Source: Pedobacter sp. MC2016-24 (GTDB lineage Bacteria > Bacteroidota > Bacteroidia > Sphingobacteriales > Sphingobacteriaceae). Taken from it: DNA of 64,000 nt. The stretch is from NCBI RefSeq assembly GCF_015223055.1, contig NZ_JADFBX010000001.1:682001-746000 (forward strand), read 5' to 3'. How positions within the stretch are numbered: position 1 is the first letter of the stretch; the number at the start of each line of letters is the position of its first letter. The notes under the pieces are model-generated. The model was not told the origin of the DNA and made no database searches. It saw only the letters and a program-made list of their open reading frames with translations. This document shows, one piece after another, positions 55,487 through 64,000 of the stretch. The position numbers were made by a program, and so were the translations under genes.

Positions 55487-56527
55487 ATGAATACAGCAGA
55501 ATTGAAACGGTACGACCGCCAGATGATCTTGCCCGAACTAGGATTGGATGGCCAATTGAAATTAATGAACAGCAAGGTGCTGGTTGTTGGTGCCGGCGGA
55601 CTAGGCTGTCCGGCCTTACTTTACCTGGTTGCCGCTGGCCTTGGCAAAATCGGCATTGTAGATCACGACACAGTAGATGAAACAAATCTGCACAGACAGA
55701 TCTTATTTAACCGGAATGATCTGGGCAAGCTAAAAGCGGAGCTGGCTGTGCAGAAACTGACACAACTAAACCCTGATGTTCATTTGGTGGCTTATCCTTT
55801 ACGATTAATCGCAGCCAATGCCAGGGAAATCATCTCCGGATATGACGTGGTTATAGATGGCTCAGACAATTTCTCAACGCGATATCTGGTCAATGATACC
55901 TGTGTAGCATTAAACAAACCCCTGGTTTTCGGTTCCATATTCCAATTTGAAGGCCAGATCGCTGTGTTTAACCATCTTAAAGGCCCGGATTACCGAAGTT
56001 TATACCCGGAACCTCCTGCACCGGATGAAGTACAAAACTGTGCTGAAGCAGGAGTTATCGGTACCCTTCCCGGCACCATCGGCACCATGATGGCCAATGA
56101 AACCATCAAGGTGTTGACTGGCATCGGGAAAACGCTTTCGGGAGAACTACTCATTTTTAACATGCTCAACAACAACATCCAGATCTTTCCATTCAGCAAA
56201 ACCAAAGTAAAGAAACAACCTGTCGATGCAACAAAAAAAAACGCCGCTGAGATCCAGATGACACAATTAGAAGCCTGGAATGCCTTAAATATTCCCTTTC
56301 AAATCGTAGATATTCGAGAGCGTTATGAATTCGAAGAAAATAATATTGGGGGCATCAGCATTCCACTTTACGAACTCAGCAGCCAGCTGGATCAACTGGC
56401 AGATCAGCCAAAAATTGTCTTTTGCTGTACCAGCGGTCTGCGGAGCCGGATTGCGGTAAACTTAATTCCACAGAAAAACAATCAGGAAGTATTCACATTG
56501 ATCCTGCCTCAGGACTGCAAAATCTAA
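55487..56527 (+). CDS. thiF: ThiF/MoeB-type adenylyltransferase with C-terminal rhodanese domain
   Basis: 346 residues from the ATG at 55487, which follows AAAGGG; a longer frame from 55442 would overlap thiH and is rejected. The E1-like domain has RYDRQMILPELGLDGQ, VVGAGGLGCPALLYLVAAG, ETNLHRQILFN and DGSDNFSTRYLVND. The C-terminal rhodanese domain (about 250-346) has VDIRERYEFEENNIGG and the candidate active cysteine in FCCTSGLRSRIA. The CxxC zinc pairs of MoeB are not seen. It activates ThiS and could also supply sulfur itself. Confidence 0.92.
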   Translation: MNTAELKRYDRQMILPELGLDGQLKLMNSKVLVVGAGGLGCPALLYLVAAGLGKIGIVDHDTVDETNLHRQILFNRNDLGKLKAELAVQKLTQLNPDVHLVAYPLRLIAANAREIISGYDVVIDGSDNFSTRYLVNDTCVALNKPLVFGSIFQFEGQIAVFNHLKGPDYRSLYPEPPAPDEVQNCAEAGVIGTLPGTIGTMMANETIKVLTGIGKTLSGELLIFNMLNNNIQIFPFSKTKVKKQPVDATKKNAAEIQMTQLEAWNALNIPFQIVDIRERYEFEENNIGGISIPLYELSSQLDQLADQPKIVFCCTSGLRSRIAVNLIPQKNNQEVFTLILPQDCKI

Positions 56528-56596
56528 AGCAGATTGCTACCTTTGTATTTCGATAAAAAATACATCTGCCCGATATAGGGTTCAATAAGCACATAC

Positions 56597-57445
56597 ATGA
56601 TAGCAATAGGACAATACAACGACCTGAGAATTATAAATAAAACAGAAACAGGCCTTATTTTAACAGATGGTGAAAAAGAGGTCGTCATGCCCTATACTGA
56701 TGTACCAAAAAATGCAGAAATAGGAGAAAACATCAATGTTTTCGTTTTCATGAACAAAGATGGGCGCTTGCATGGTACAACGAAAAGACCATTGGCTTGC
56801 GTTGGTGATTTCGCTTTTTTAACCGTAGTTGACGAGGCTGAAGATGGTGGTGCTTTTATGGACATCGGCATTGGAAAAGATGTATATGTACCCAAGCGTG
56901 AGCAAAAACGACCAATGTTTAAGGGCGACAAACATGTGGTTTATGTGTTTTTAGATGAAAGCAACGACAGGATGCTGGCTTCTTCTAAACTGGTAAATTA
57001 TGTAGAGGAAGAAGATTTCGACCTGGAAGAAGGCGATGAAGTGAGCTTATTGATTGTTGATCGTTCTGACTTAGGTTACAATGCCATCATCGACAACAAG
57101 TACATCGGTTTATTATATACCAATGAATTGTTTGATGAACTTAATCCAGGAGAGGAACGAAAAGGATGGATTAAGAAGATTCGTGTAGAAGGTAAAATCG
57201 ATTTGAGCTTACAACCTATGGGGTACGGTCATATCCTGGAAACTAAAGATGTGATCCTTGCAGATTTAAAAGATAGCGGAGGTGTCATTTCATTAGGCGA
57301 CAAAAGTAGTCCTGAAGACATTTACCACCGTTTCAAAATCAGCAAAAGCGCGTTTAAAAAAGCAATTGGTGGTTTGTACAAAGACAGGTTGATCACGGTA
57401 TCAGATGATGAGATCAGGTTGTTTGTTGACGATCAGGCGGACTAA
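56597..57445 (+). CDS. cvfB: CvfB-family S1 RNA-binding protein
   Basis: 282 residues with tandem S1-type domains (IGQYNDLRIINKTETGLILTDG; VGDFAFLTVVDEAEDGGAFMDIGIGKDVYVPKREQ; LGYNAIIDNKYIGLLYTNELF) and a C-terminal winged helix (SSPEDIYHRFKISKSAFKKAIGGLYKDRLITV). The layout equals CvfB/YitL, an RNA-binding regulator of gene expression. It lies 69 bp after thiF, on the same strand, probably with its own promoter. Confidence 0.93.
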   Translation: MIAIGQYNDLRIINKTETGLILTDGEKEVVMPYTDVPKNAEIGENINVFVFMNKDGRLHGTTKRPLACVGDFAFLTVVDEAEDGGAFMDIGIGKDVYVPKREQKRPMFKGDKHVVYVFLDESNDRMLASSKLVNYVEEEDFDLEEGDEVSLLIVDRSDLGYNAIIDNKYIGLLYTNELFDELNPGEERKGWIKKIRVEGKIDLSLQPMGYGHILETKDVILADLKDSGGVISLGDKSSPEDIYHRFKISKSAFKKAIGGLYKDRLITVSDDEIRLFVDDQAD

Positions 57446-57469
57446 TCAATTCTAATAAAAAATTAACCA

Positions 57470-57536
57470 TTCTACGCTGAGCCTGGCATCTCTAGGTTCC
57501 TGAAGGGAACAAGAGTGCCCGGGTCTCATCTTAGAA
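57470..57536. other. 67-nt rod-like hairpin element of unknown kind
   Basis: Nested complementary segments occur in strict order: TTCTA/TAGAA, TGAG/CTCA, CC/GG, GGCA/TGCC, CTCT/AGAG and GTTCC/GGAAC around a TGAAG loop, with small near-symmetric internal loops. It is more GC-rich than its flanks and sits between the convergent cvfB and outer-membrane protein genes. No U-run follows closely on either strand, so it is not a classical terminator. Confidence 0.6.
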
Positions 57537-57558
57537 GGTAAATTTTATAGCACAAAGA

Positions 57559-60165
57559 TTAAAAGTTAAATCCTACGGACAAATAGACCATCGAAGCTTC
57601 CTTAGATACCCCTAGTGTACCCTGAATCAAAATCACTTCACCAGGCATCACAAATAAACCACCGCCATAGCCCTGGTGCCATCTGCCCGATTGCTCACCT
57701 TTTTCCCACACCCGGCCAACATCGGTAAAACCAATCATCCCTACAGTTCCAGGAACCAGGTAAGATGTAAAATTAAACAACTTCAACCTCAGGTCCAGGT
57801 TGTTGTAAAACATGCTGGTACCTGTAAAACGTTTGCTGTTAAAACCCCTTAAACTATTCACACCACCCAATTGCATGCGTTGAAAAAAAGTCGGGTCACC
57901 AATTGTAGTACCACCGCCAACGCGGTCAGCAATCACCAGGCCCGATTTACCCGGATTGATGTAAAAACGAAACTCTGAAGTAATCGCACCATAACTGGCA
58001 TTGGTTTGATCAATTCGATGTTGCCCAACCAATGAAGTCTTCCAATATACCCCCTTCTTTGGTATACCTGCATTATCCCTGGTATCGTAAACAATGCTAC
58101 CAACTAAACCGCCATAATACTTATCAGAAAAGATATCCTGATCAGGATTGGCAGCATTGTAATCGTTAAAAAAGTGTTCTTCATTACCAGATGCTGTACT
58201 CGTATAATAAGAAAACAATACCCCCGCATCTACTCTTAAATGCTTAGCCAGCTGTCTGCCTAACCGAACATCAGCATTCAGATAATTGTAGCGGTTCCGG
58301 TAATAAGATATTCCATCTTCCCGGTCAACTCCAGGAATGTCATCAAAATCGTGATCTATATTTTCAGTATTGTTTCCAAGCCCGAAGAAGTTACTCAGGT
58401 TATTCGGACCAAGCAAATTGGCATGAACAGTAAGATCATTATTTCCTATGGCTTTTTTAAAATCAGAGCTGTAGTCCAATACAAATGAACGCCGGCCACT
58501 GTTATAATTGGCCCAGAACTCGTGTTTCCTGGCATACGGACTTTTCCTGAAGCCCTGCTTTTCGATGATATAGCCTAAGCCAATCTGTATACCCTGGTCA
58601 ATGTTGTAACCACCGTTCACCAATATCCCGGTACGGTCATATAAGAAGCCATTTTTATCAAAACTGGTCACAGTACTATCTTTTCCCAAACGCATCTTTG
58701 CCAGGCCCTTTGCTGGCAATTGATTTTCCTCATCGGTCCGGTCGTATATAAATGGCTTATTTTGAACCGCCTTGTCAATTTTATACACATCCGCCTCTTC
58801 TCCGCCAATTAGCCTTACCCGAATGGGCGACTTACCAGTACCCTGCACATCAAAAACATTGTTGCCGGCCAGTCCAAACAAACGGATCTCCTTGGTAACC
58901 TTCGGGTCAAACTTACGTTTATAAATCAACCTTCCGTTTGTTCCGTCTTTTTTGATATTGTAAACACTCAGCTTTACACTACCATCATCCTCATTTTTAA
59001 CTTCAAAATATTCTTTTTTGGCGGAGGCCGGAACATCAACTGCAATAGACAGAAAACGATAATACTTCATAGCCAGGCTGTCCAGCTTATCCCGTCTGGA
59101 TATAAAATGATGTATCAACTCCGGCCCTGTTAATTGATAAACCGGCTCAGGCATTTGTGAAAAAGCTTGTTGCACCAGTTCATTGGTCATTTTTCCCTGA
59201 ACATATTTGATCTCTTCCTTCCAATCTTTCTCATTCAGTTCATTTAAAAAATAACGGTCAAAATACCTTTCATTAAAACTCCAGTGCTCTACATCCCTGA
59301 TGTCATCACTATAGGGTTGTAAATGCGTTTTAAGCCACTGATGCGTCAATACCCATGGAAATACCCCCGAAGTCTTATAAAACACTTTATCCCGGTCCCT
59401 CGGAATCGGTAAATAGGTAGTGGTTTGATTCTCGTTTTCCTCAGGCCGCCAGCGCCAGTTGTCCTCATGCCTGTCCCAGTCCCCCAATAAAAAGTCAAGT
59501 AGTCTGGCCCTTAAAGTTAATTTCTGATCGACATCTGTATCGTTGTCCTTTTGAATCTTGCGCTGCGCTTTGTCCGTATTGTCAGTTTTTTCCTCAAAGG
59601 GACTTCTTTCCTCAATCAGATAGACGGCATTTGAAAAATCTTTACGGTATTCGCCCAATCCCGGATCATCACCAACATAAACAATCTCAGGTTTGGCATG
59701 TGGCAAATCTAAAGCCCCGGCCAACATTGGAACAACCAGTGCTGCAAAAGGATGATTGGTAGATACCTGATCCTGTGCAATATCCTTGGCAATGGTAGCA
59801 CGCAGGTTTTCAGCCATACCACGCTCGGGATATTTTTGTACCGTGCGCAGTGCCCATTCTTTTCCCGTCGGATCAACCAATCTGAGGGATCGTGTCTGCA
59901 TGCCGCCGCCAAGCTTCACAATCTTCAATCCTCCCTTTTCTTTTTGAAGTTGAATGATGCGCATTTTAACTGGCGTTGCCCAGATTTTACGATAGCTTTC
60001 TCCCAGCCAGAAACGGTGAAAACCACTCACTTGATTATATTCCGGGGCGACAGCAATCGTTATGGAATCCTTACCGGCAGACAACTGGGCCTTCACTGCA
60101 ATGCCAGGCCATAACAGCATAGGACAAAAAGCCGCTAGGGCAACCAGATTCTTTTTCAATTGCAT
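57559..60165 (-). CDS. Outer-membrane BamA/TamA-like barrel with N-terminal kinase-like domain
   Basis: 868 residues. The signal peptide ends VKAQ (about 27). Residues about 75-270 look like an atypical kinase fold: a Gly-rich turn (VKLGGGMQTRSLRL, 83-96), a lysine/arginine strand (KEWALRTVQK, 102-111), the catalytic-loop-like LLGDWDRHEDNWRW (226-239) with Asp231 and Asn236, and the metal-loop-like PIPRDRDKVFY (253-263). The C-terminal part (from about 530) is a surface-antigen barrel with QRMQLGGVNSLRGF and a final FNF. A related region occurs in Bacteroidota metallophosphoesterase-barrel proteins. The kinase reading is inference. Fourth gene after ppk1. Confidence 0.85.
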   Translation of the reverse strand: MQLKKNLVALAAFCPMLLWPGIAVKAQLSAGKDSITIAVAPEYNQVSGFHRFWLGESYRKIWATPVKMRIIQLQKEKGGLKIVKLGGGMQTRSLRLVDPTGKEWALRTVQKYPERGMAENLRATIAKDIAQDQVSTNHPFAALVVPMLAGALDLPHAKPEIVYVGDDPGLGEYRKDFSNAVYLIEERSPFEEKTDNTDKAQRKIQKDNDTDVDQKLTLRARLLDFLLGDWDRHEDNWRWRPEENENQTTTYLPIPRDRDKVFYKTSGVFPWVLTHQWLKTHLQPYSDDIRDVEHWSFNERYFDRYFLNELNEKDWKEEIKYVQGKMTNELVQQAFSQMPEPVYQLTGPELIHHFISRRDKLDSLAMKYYRFLSIAVDVPASAKKEYFEVKNEDDGSVKLSVYNIKKDGTNGRLIYKRKFDPKVTKEIRLFGLAGNNVFDVQGTGKSPIRVRLIGGEEADVYKIDKAVQNKPFIYDRTDEENQLPAKGLAKMRLGKDSTVTSFDKNGFLYDRTGILVNGGYNIDQGIQIGLGYIIEKQGFRKSPYARKHEFWANYNSGRRSFVLDYSSDFKKAIGNNDLTVHANLLGPNNLSNFFGLGNNTENIDHDFDDIPGVDREDGISYYRNRYNYLNADVRLGRQLAKHLRVDAGVLFSYYTSTASGNEEHFFNDYNAANPDQDIFSDKYYGGLVGSIVYDTRDNAGIPKKGVYWKTSLVGQHRIDQTNASYGAITSEFRFYINPGKSGLVIADRVGGGTTIGDPTFFQRMQLGGVNSLRGFNSKRFTGTSMFYNNLDLRLKLFNFTSYLVPGTVGMIGFTDVGRVWEKGEQSGRWHQGYGGGLFVMPGEVILIQGTLGVSKEASMVYLSVGFNF

Positions 60166-60180
60166 ATATTCTTTAAATTT

Positions 60181-62535
60181 TTAGTACTTCACACCTACTC
60201 TTAAGGCTTTTAAACCTTCTACGCCTTGTAGCTCTTCCAGATCCAGATATTCCACATCATGGTTCAACAAACGCTGCGCCTGCAATTTCTTAATGTAAAC
60301 CATGTATTCCTGGGCTTCTTTACTGTTAAAATACACAATCGTAATCTTTCCGGGCTGAGTAATGCGTTCGGTAGTATTTTTAACCAATGCTTTATCAATT
60401 CTTTTCTTAACCATTTGATAACGAATATTATAACTACCCTCCACATCAAACCTTTGTTCATCAATCCGGAAACTGACATCAATCAGTTTCTCATAAACAA
60501 AAATAAGTTGCGTGGTTTCCAGTGGCGTAGAAAAATAAGGGCCAAGGTTATTCGTTGTTTGCGCAATCTCTGCAAGTACACGCAATTGCTTTGACCTGAA
60601 CTCATGGACAATATTATCCGGAAAAGGAATATTGGGTGTAATGGATTGCCCCAGATATACGTCAAATTCTACTCCATCCGTTCTGAACTTCTCAAAGTAG
60701 CAAGGATAAAGCGTTTGTATTTCCGTATTAAACTGATCCAGGTGTCGCGTTACCGCGACATTAATCATTTGCATACTTTTCTCATAGCGCTCGCGGTTTT
60801 CGAATATTTTACCTTCTTCGCCAGTCTGCCTGAAATAATCGTCAACAATAGCCGTCACCTCAGGATAAGCACCTTTCAAATGTGTAAGTGCTTGTGGGAT
60901 TTGCAGCAAAAGGTAGTTTTCAGTTTTCAAAATCTCCCTGTCGGATAATTCTTCTAGGTGTTTATAACTCCAGATCGCCTCTTCATAAGGAATTTCACTA
61001 TGATCGCTCATTTTAATTGTTTTTCTGATCGCAGCCAGGCTACGTTCCAGAATTTCAAAATGCGCATACAAATCTTTCCGGATTGCGGCATTTCGTTGTA
61101 TACTGGAGTTTCGAATATCTACAGCTCCATAGAAAGGATAAACGTCTTTAAAAAATACAGGCTCTATCGGTAAGTTCCGATCCTTTCCACCCGATTGAAT
61201 ATAATGGTAAGCGACTTCATGAAAGCGCCACTGCACTGAGCGTTGTAGTGCCGTAAATTTATCCGTGATCACCTCCTGAATTTCTGTGTCAAAATCAACA
61301 ATTACATTTTGAAAAAGCTGTGCCAATAAAGGAAAAGCCGCTTCAATTTTTGTTAAAGTCTGACCATTAAATGCAGCCGGATCTTTGGTATACAGTTCCA
61401 GACACCCCACCAAACGCGCGTTATAATATAGCGGAAATAACGCGTAAGACTTGATGCCTACCACCCCCAACAATTTCAGCATGGGATAGGTGATGTATTC
61501 CTCATCTGTAATTTCCGGAAAAATAAGTGTCCGCGGATTTTCGATGTATTCCTGGATCAACTTCAGGTATTCACTATCGTCCTGTCCCTGCTCCCTGGCC
61601 AACTGTATCAATACACTATTAAAACCTGAAAGCTCATTGATTTGCAAATGGTTATTCAATTTCAAATAAGGAACCATTCCAAAATCAATAGCATCTGTAC
61701 CAACCAAAGTTTTTAATGCGGTGATGATCTCCTTGGTATGTAAACCTTTTTGGGTTTCATTGTGTTCAATGATCAGATTTTTGATCGTTTCCAGTACATA
61801 TTCGCCAGTAACATCCGTTAAAGTGACAATAGAAATTCCCTCAATACTAAATATTTGTGGTGGGATCAGCTTGGTTAATATTTTAAGCGTGTTTCTTTCG
61901 TCTTTAATGTAGTCTTTAACATCACGCAGATTGTACTGGGGCAATTCAACACTGGATTTAATCTCCAAAAAGCGCGTATCCAGATTTAAACGGTAATACT
62001 TCAACAAATGCGTATCCGGATCCAATAAAGAATGGATGATCAGCTGATTACCAGTTAATGAAAAATTATAGAATCGCTCAAGTACAATGTTATAGAACGT
62101 AGAAAGCAGGTTCTTTTCCATCTCTCTTTTAGACGGCAGGGAAAGATCCGTTTTCAACCGGCACTGGTTGGTATCCATCAGCACATTGTAAAATGCATCT
62201 GTACCGTAGTGGAAGCAAGGAGATATCGGTGTACTCAAGGCCCAGTATTGCTGACTTTCATCGTTAATAATTGGCGATAACGCGGTATAAATCAATTCAA
62301 AAAGTGCAGTATACTTCCCCGCATCTTCAGGTAAAATTGGATTTTTAAGTTCCGGGTACTGCTCAAACTGTTCCAGGATATAGCGGTAAAAATTAATTTT
62401 GGCCGTTTGTTCCGTGGCCAGCCGGCGTTTGATATATTCAATAAAAGGATTTAAAGAAAGCTGAATATCAGCTCCAACCAGATGTTGTCCGGATCCCGTG
62501 ATGCTTTTATTTAGATTTAAAGTTATTGCCTGCAT
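60181..62535 (-). CDS. GAF-domain-containing protein, large, cytosolic
   Basis: 784 residues, no signal peptide. A central segment around 330-425 has GAF-like order (LIFPEITDEEYITYPMLKLLGVVGIKSYALFPLYYNARLVGCLELYTKDPAAFNGQTLTKIEAAFPLLAQL). The remainder is helical with no catalytic motif I know. Proteins of this size and outline recur in Bacteroidota. It lies 15 bp before the outer-membrane protein gene and 67 bp after the lipoprotein gene, probably in the ppk1 transcript. It may sense a small ligand. Confidence 0.75.
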   Translation of the reverse strand: MQAITLNLNKSITGSGQHLVGADIQLSLNPFIEYIKRRLATEQTAKINFYRYILEQFEQYPELKNPILPEDAGKYTALFELIYTALSPIINDESQQYWALSTPISPCFHYGTDAFYNVLMDTNQCRLKTDLSLPSKREMEKNLLSTFYNIVLERFYNFSLTGNQLIIHSLLDPDTHLLKYYRLNLDTRFLEIKSSVELPQYNLRDVKDYIKDERNTLKILTKLIPPQIFSIEGISIVTLTDVTGEYVLETIKNLIIEHNETQKGLHTKEIITALKTLVGTDAIDFGMVPYLKLNNHLQINELSGFNSVLIQLAREQGQDDSEYLKLIQEYIENPRTLIFPEITDEEYITYPMLKLLGVVGIKSYALFPLYYNARLVGCLELYTKDPAAFNGQTLTKIEAAFPLLAQLFQNVIVDFDTEIQEVITDKFTALQRSVQWRFHEVAYHYIQSGGKDRNLPIEPVFFKDVYPFYGAVDIRNSSIQRNAAIRKDLYAHFEILERSLAAIRKTIKMSDHSEIPYEEAIWSYKHLEELSDREILKTENYLLLQIPQALTHLKGAYPEVTAIVDDYFRQTGEEGKIFENRERYEKSMQMINVAVTRHLDQFNTEIQTLYPCYFEKFRTDGVEFDVYLGQSITPNIPFPDNIVHEFRSKQLRVLAEIAQTTNNLGPYFSTPLETTQLIFVYEKLIDVSFRIDEQRFDVEGSYNIRYQMVKKRIDKALVKNTTERITQPGKITIVYFNSKEAQEYMVYIKKLQAQRLLNHDVEYLDLEELQGVEGLKALRVGVKY

Positions 62536-62602
62536 TTAATTACGCTTTATGAGTCTAATCAGTCATTAGAACCCGGTAAACTTCAAGAACAAAAGTAATT
62601 AA

Positions 62603-63460
62603 TTACTGAATGTGTTTGAATTTTAAAATATTACCTTCGGTCAGTTCATCCCCTTCGTTGGAAATAAAGAGATTCAGGTCTTTATCAAAAGCAATGCCCT
62701 CAGGCTGATTAAAAATCGAAGAATTAAGCTTATAAGATGCGCGAACTTTCCAATCCTGTCCAACTACCAATAACAATTTCTGAACAGAGGAAACGATATA
62801 CCATTCGCCTGTTTTAGGATTTTTAGTTAATGCAGAAGGTCTTAAACCGCCTTTAACAGCGGTAGTTTTTGATAGGTCAATGCTAAAGCCGCCTTTAGAA
62901 ACCAGATCAGCAGTCTGCCGCTGATAATTGAATACATATCCCGTTATTGTTGGCTTTTTCTTATCAATTTCACAATTTTTGCACAAAAAATAAATGTTGC
63001 CACTGGCTTCATCAGCATACATACCTTCATACTCTCCCTTAGGCAACAGGTGTTTATATTCTTTAACACGCTCTGTTTCTGTTTTCGCAGTGTCCTCAAT
63101 TGGAAAAGCATAAACAGAACCATTGCTTTTTAAAACGAATACCATTTCATTTAAAATGGCCAAGTCTTCAAAATCACCTTTTGGCGCAAACTTCGTATTG
63201 GTTTGTTTTTTAATCCCCCAATGTTGTTTAAACAGCTTACCATCCTCATCCTGTATACTATAAACCATTTTACTATCACCATGATGAAAGGTTATCCCAG
63301 ATATTTCCAGCAAACTGGAAGGCATGTTTAATTTTTCCGGTTTGTTGAGGTCATACCCCTTCGGACTCGTAAAACGATTTTGGGGTGCCTTACAAGCATA
63401 AGTACCAAAAATGCAAAGCAAAGAGAGGATAAGAAGGCATTTTTTGTATAATTTCTTCAT
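62603..63460 (-). CDS. SdiA-regulated-like beta-propeller lipoprotein
   Basis: 285 residues with a lipobox TYAC (Cys23). The mature part shows propeller-type repeats: LLEISGITFHHGDSKMVYSIQDEDGKLF, KGDFEDLAILNEMVFVLKSNGSVYAF, YEGMYADEASGNIYFLCK, GLRPSALTKNPKTGEWYIVSS, and FNQPEGIAFDKDLNLFISNEG. This matches the SdiA-regulated (YjiK-like) family, whose members resemble phytase-like or esterase-like propellers. It starts 5 bp after the ppk1 stop, so they are cotranscribed. Confidence 0.85.
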   Translation of the reverse strand: MKKLYKKCLLILSLLCIFGTYACKAPQNRFTSPKGYDLNKPEKLNMPSSLLEISGITFHHGDSKMVYSIQDEDGKLFKQHWGIKKQTNTKFAPKGDFEDLAILNEMVFVLKSNGSVYAFPIEDTAKTETERVKEYKHLLPKGEYEGMYADEASGNIYFLCKNCEIDKKKPTITGYVFNYQRQTADLVSKGGFSIDLSKTTAVKGGLRPSALTKNPKTGEWYIVSSVQKLLLVVGQDWKVRASYKLNSSIFNQPEGIAFDKDLNLFISNEGDELTEGNILKFKHIQ

Positions 63461-63465
63461 GTAAT

Positions 63466-64000
63466 TTAGATGTGCTTTTGTTTTGTTTGTTGCAAAAATA
63501 GGTAAATAGATTGCTGAACATCATCATTTAACTGTAAGTTAATGATTGCGCGGATCATTCTTTTCAATTCTGAGTCAAGAACCGGGAAACAAACCTCTAT
63601 CCTGCTGTAAATATTCCTGTTCATCCAATCTGCCGATCCCATGAAAAACGCTGCCTCTCCATTATTTTCAAAAATAAAGATCCGCCCATGCTCCAGGTAG
63701 CGGTCTACAATCCTGGTCACGGTGATGTTTTCACTTAAGCCGGTTAAACCAGGAACCAGGCAGCAAATCCCCCTGACGATCATCTTAACCACCACGCCTG
63801 CCTGGGATGCTTCATACAATTTGGCAATCAGTGTCTTTTCCTCGAGGTTGTTCAGCTTAATGGTAATTCCCGCAATGCGACCACTTCTGGCATGTTCAAT
63901 TTCTCTGTCGATTAAAGTCAGGAACCGATCCATCAGGTTGAATTGAGCTACCAGAAGATACTGAAAATCAATATAATCATCTGCAGCAGGTGATTTTTTA
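63466..64000 (-). CDS. ppk1: Polyphosphate kinase 1, C-terminal part
   Basis: Partial gene: the frame is open to the right window edge (about 177 residues visible). YLLVAQFNLMDRFLTLIDREIEHARSGRIAGITIKLNNLEEKTLIAKLYEASQAGVVVKMIVRGICCLVPG and FFMGSADWMNRNIYSRIEVCFPV are the C-terminal phospholipase-D-like domain of Ppk1. The enzyme makes polyphosphate from ATP. The catalytic His and N-terminal domains are outside the window. Heads a run with the lipoprotein, GAF protein and kinase-like barrel. Confidence 0.93.
   Translation of the reverse strand, partial: KKSPAADDYIDFQYLLVAQFNLMDRFLTLIDREIEHARSGRIAGITIKLNNLEEKTLIAKLYEASQAGVVVKMIVRGICCLVPGLTGLSENITVTRIVDRYLEHGRIFIFENNGEAAFFMGSADWMNRNIYSRIEVCFPVLDSELKRMIRAIINLQLNDDVQQSIYLFLQQTKQKHI

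Overview
The window is a single stretch of chromosome from a member of the Bacteroidota, most likely Sphingobacteriaceae and close to Pedobacter. The reasons are family-level: surface lipoproteins and outer-membrane barrels typical of the phylum, a CfxA/PER-like class A beta-lactamase, a three-subunit sdhCAB, a PVC-type haem lipoprotein, almost no Shine-Dalgarno sequences, and AT-rich intergenic DNA. The genus is an inference. No rRNA, tRNA, CRISPR array, insertion sequence or prophage was found, so this looks like ordinary core plus light accessory chromosome.

Layout. 1-10 kb: small stress and redox genes (ABM monooxygenase, peptidase E, peroxiredoxin plus DsbA-like pair, Dabb protein), a decayed pectate-lyase tail, a GHKL ATPase, an M48 protease, a quinone reductase behind a Crp/Fnr regulator, and an Lrp regulator divergent from a DHA2 exporter. 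10-16 kb: a five-gene minus-strand operon, porin - DASS anion symporter - sdhC - sdhA - sdhB, that looks like a complete C4-dicarboxylate capture and oxidation line. 16.6-20.7 kb: two VirJ/AcvB-type hydrolases facing an MprF lysyl-phosphatidylglycerol synthase/flippase, a likely make-and-break system for aminoacylated lipid. 20.9-31 kb: pyruvate oxidase, a one-ORF NUDIX-RpiB fusion, an M1 aminopeptidase, PIN-PhoH, a beta-barrel, a 0.6-kb non-coding gap with a phased row of DnaA-box-like 9-mers, and a large haem lipoprotein. 31-36 kb: a two-component system with a striking paired direct-repeat operator upstream, then lspA and a thioredoxin-like protein. 36-49 kb: secreted peptidases (S9, M28), LemA/DUF2207, DUF3050, beta-lactamase, two MFS carriers, YtxH, and a perfect 52-bp palindrome. 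49-57 kb: a complete TPP-riboswitch-controlled thiamine operon (thiS, thiC, tenI-like, thiD, thiE, thiG, thiH, thiF-rhodanese), followed by cvfB. 57.5-64 kb: a minus-strand run of ppk1, lipoprotein, GAF protein, and an outer-membrane barrel carrying a kinase-like periplasmic domain.

Genes are packed tightly. Convergent pairs often abut within 3-5 bp or overlap by 4 bp, and several terminator stems are built from the coding ends of neighbouring genes. The observations most worth following up are the MprF/VirJ locus, the kinase-like outer-membrane protein beside ppk1, the NUDIX-RpiB fusion, the 52-bp palindrome inside an MFS gene end, the inverted pair of 11-bp-pitch repeats before the two-component system, and the DnaA-box-like array.
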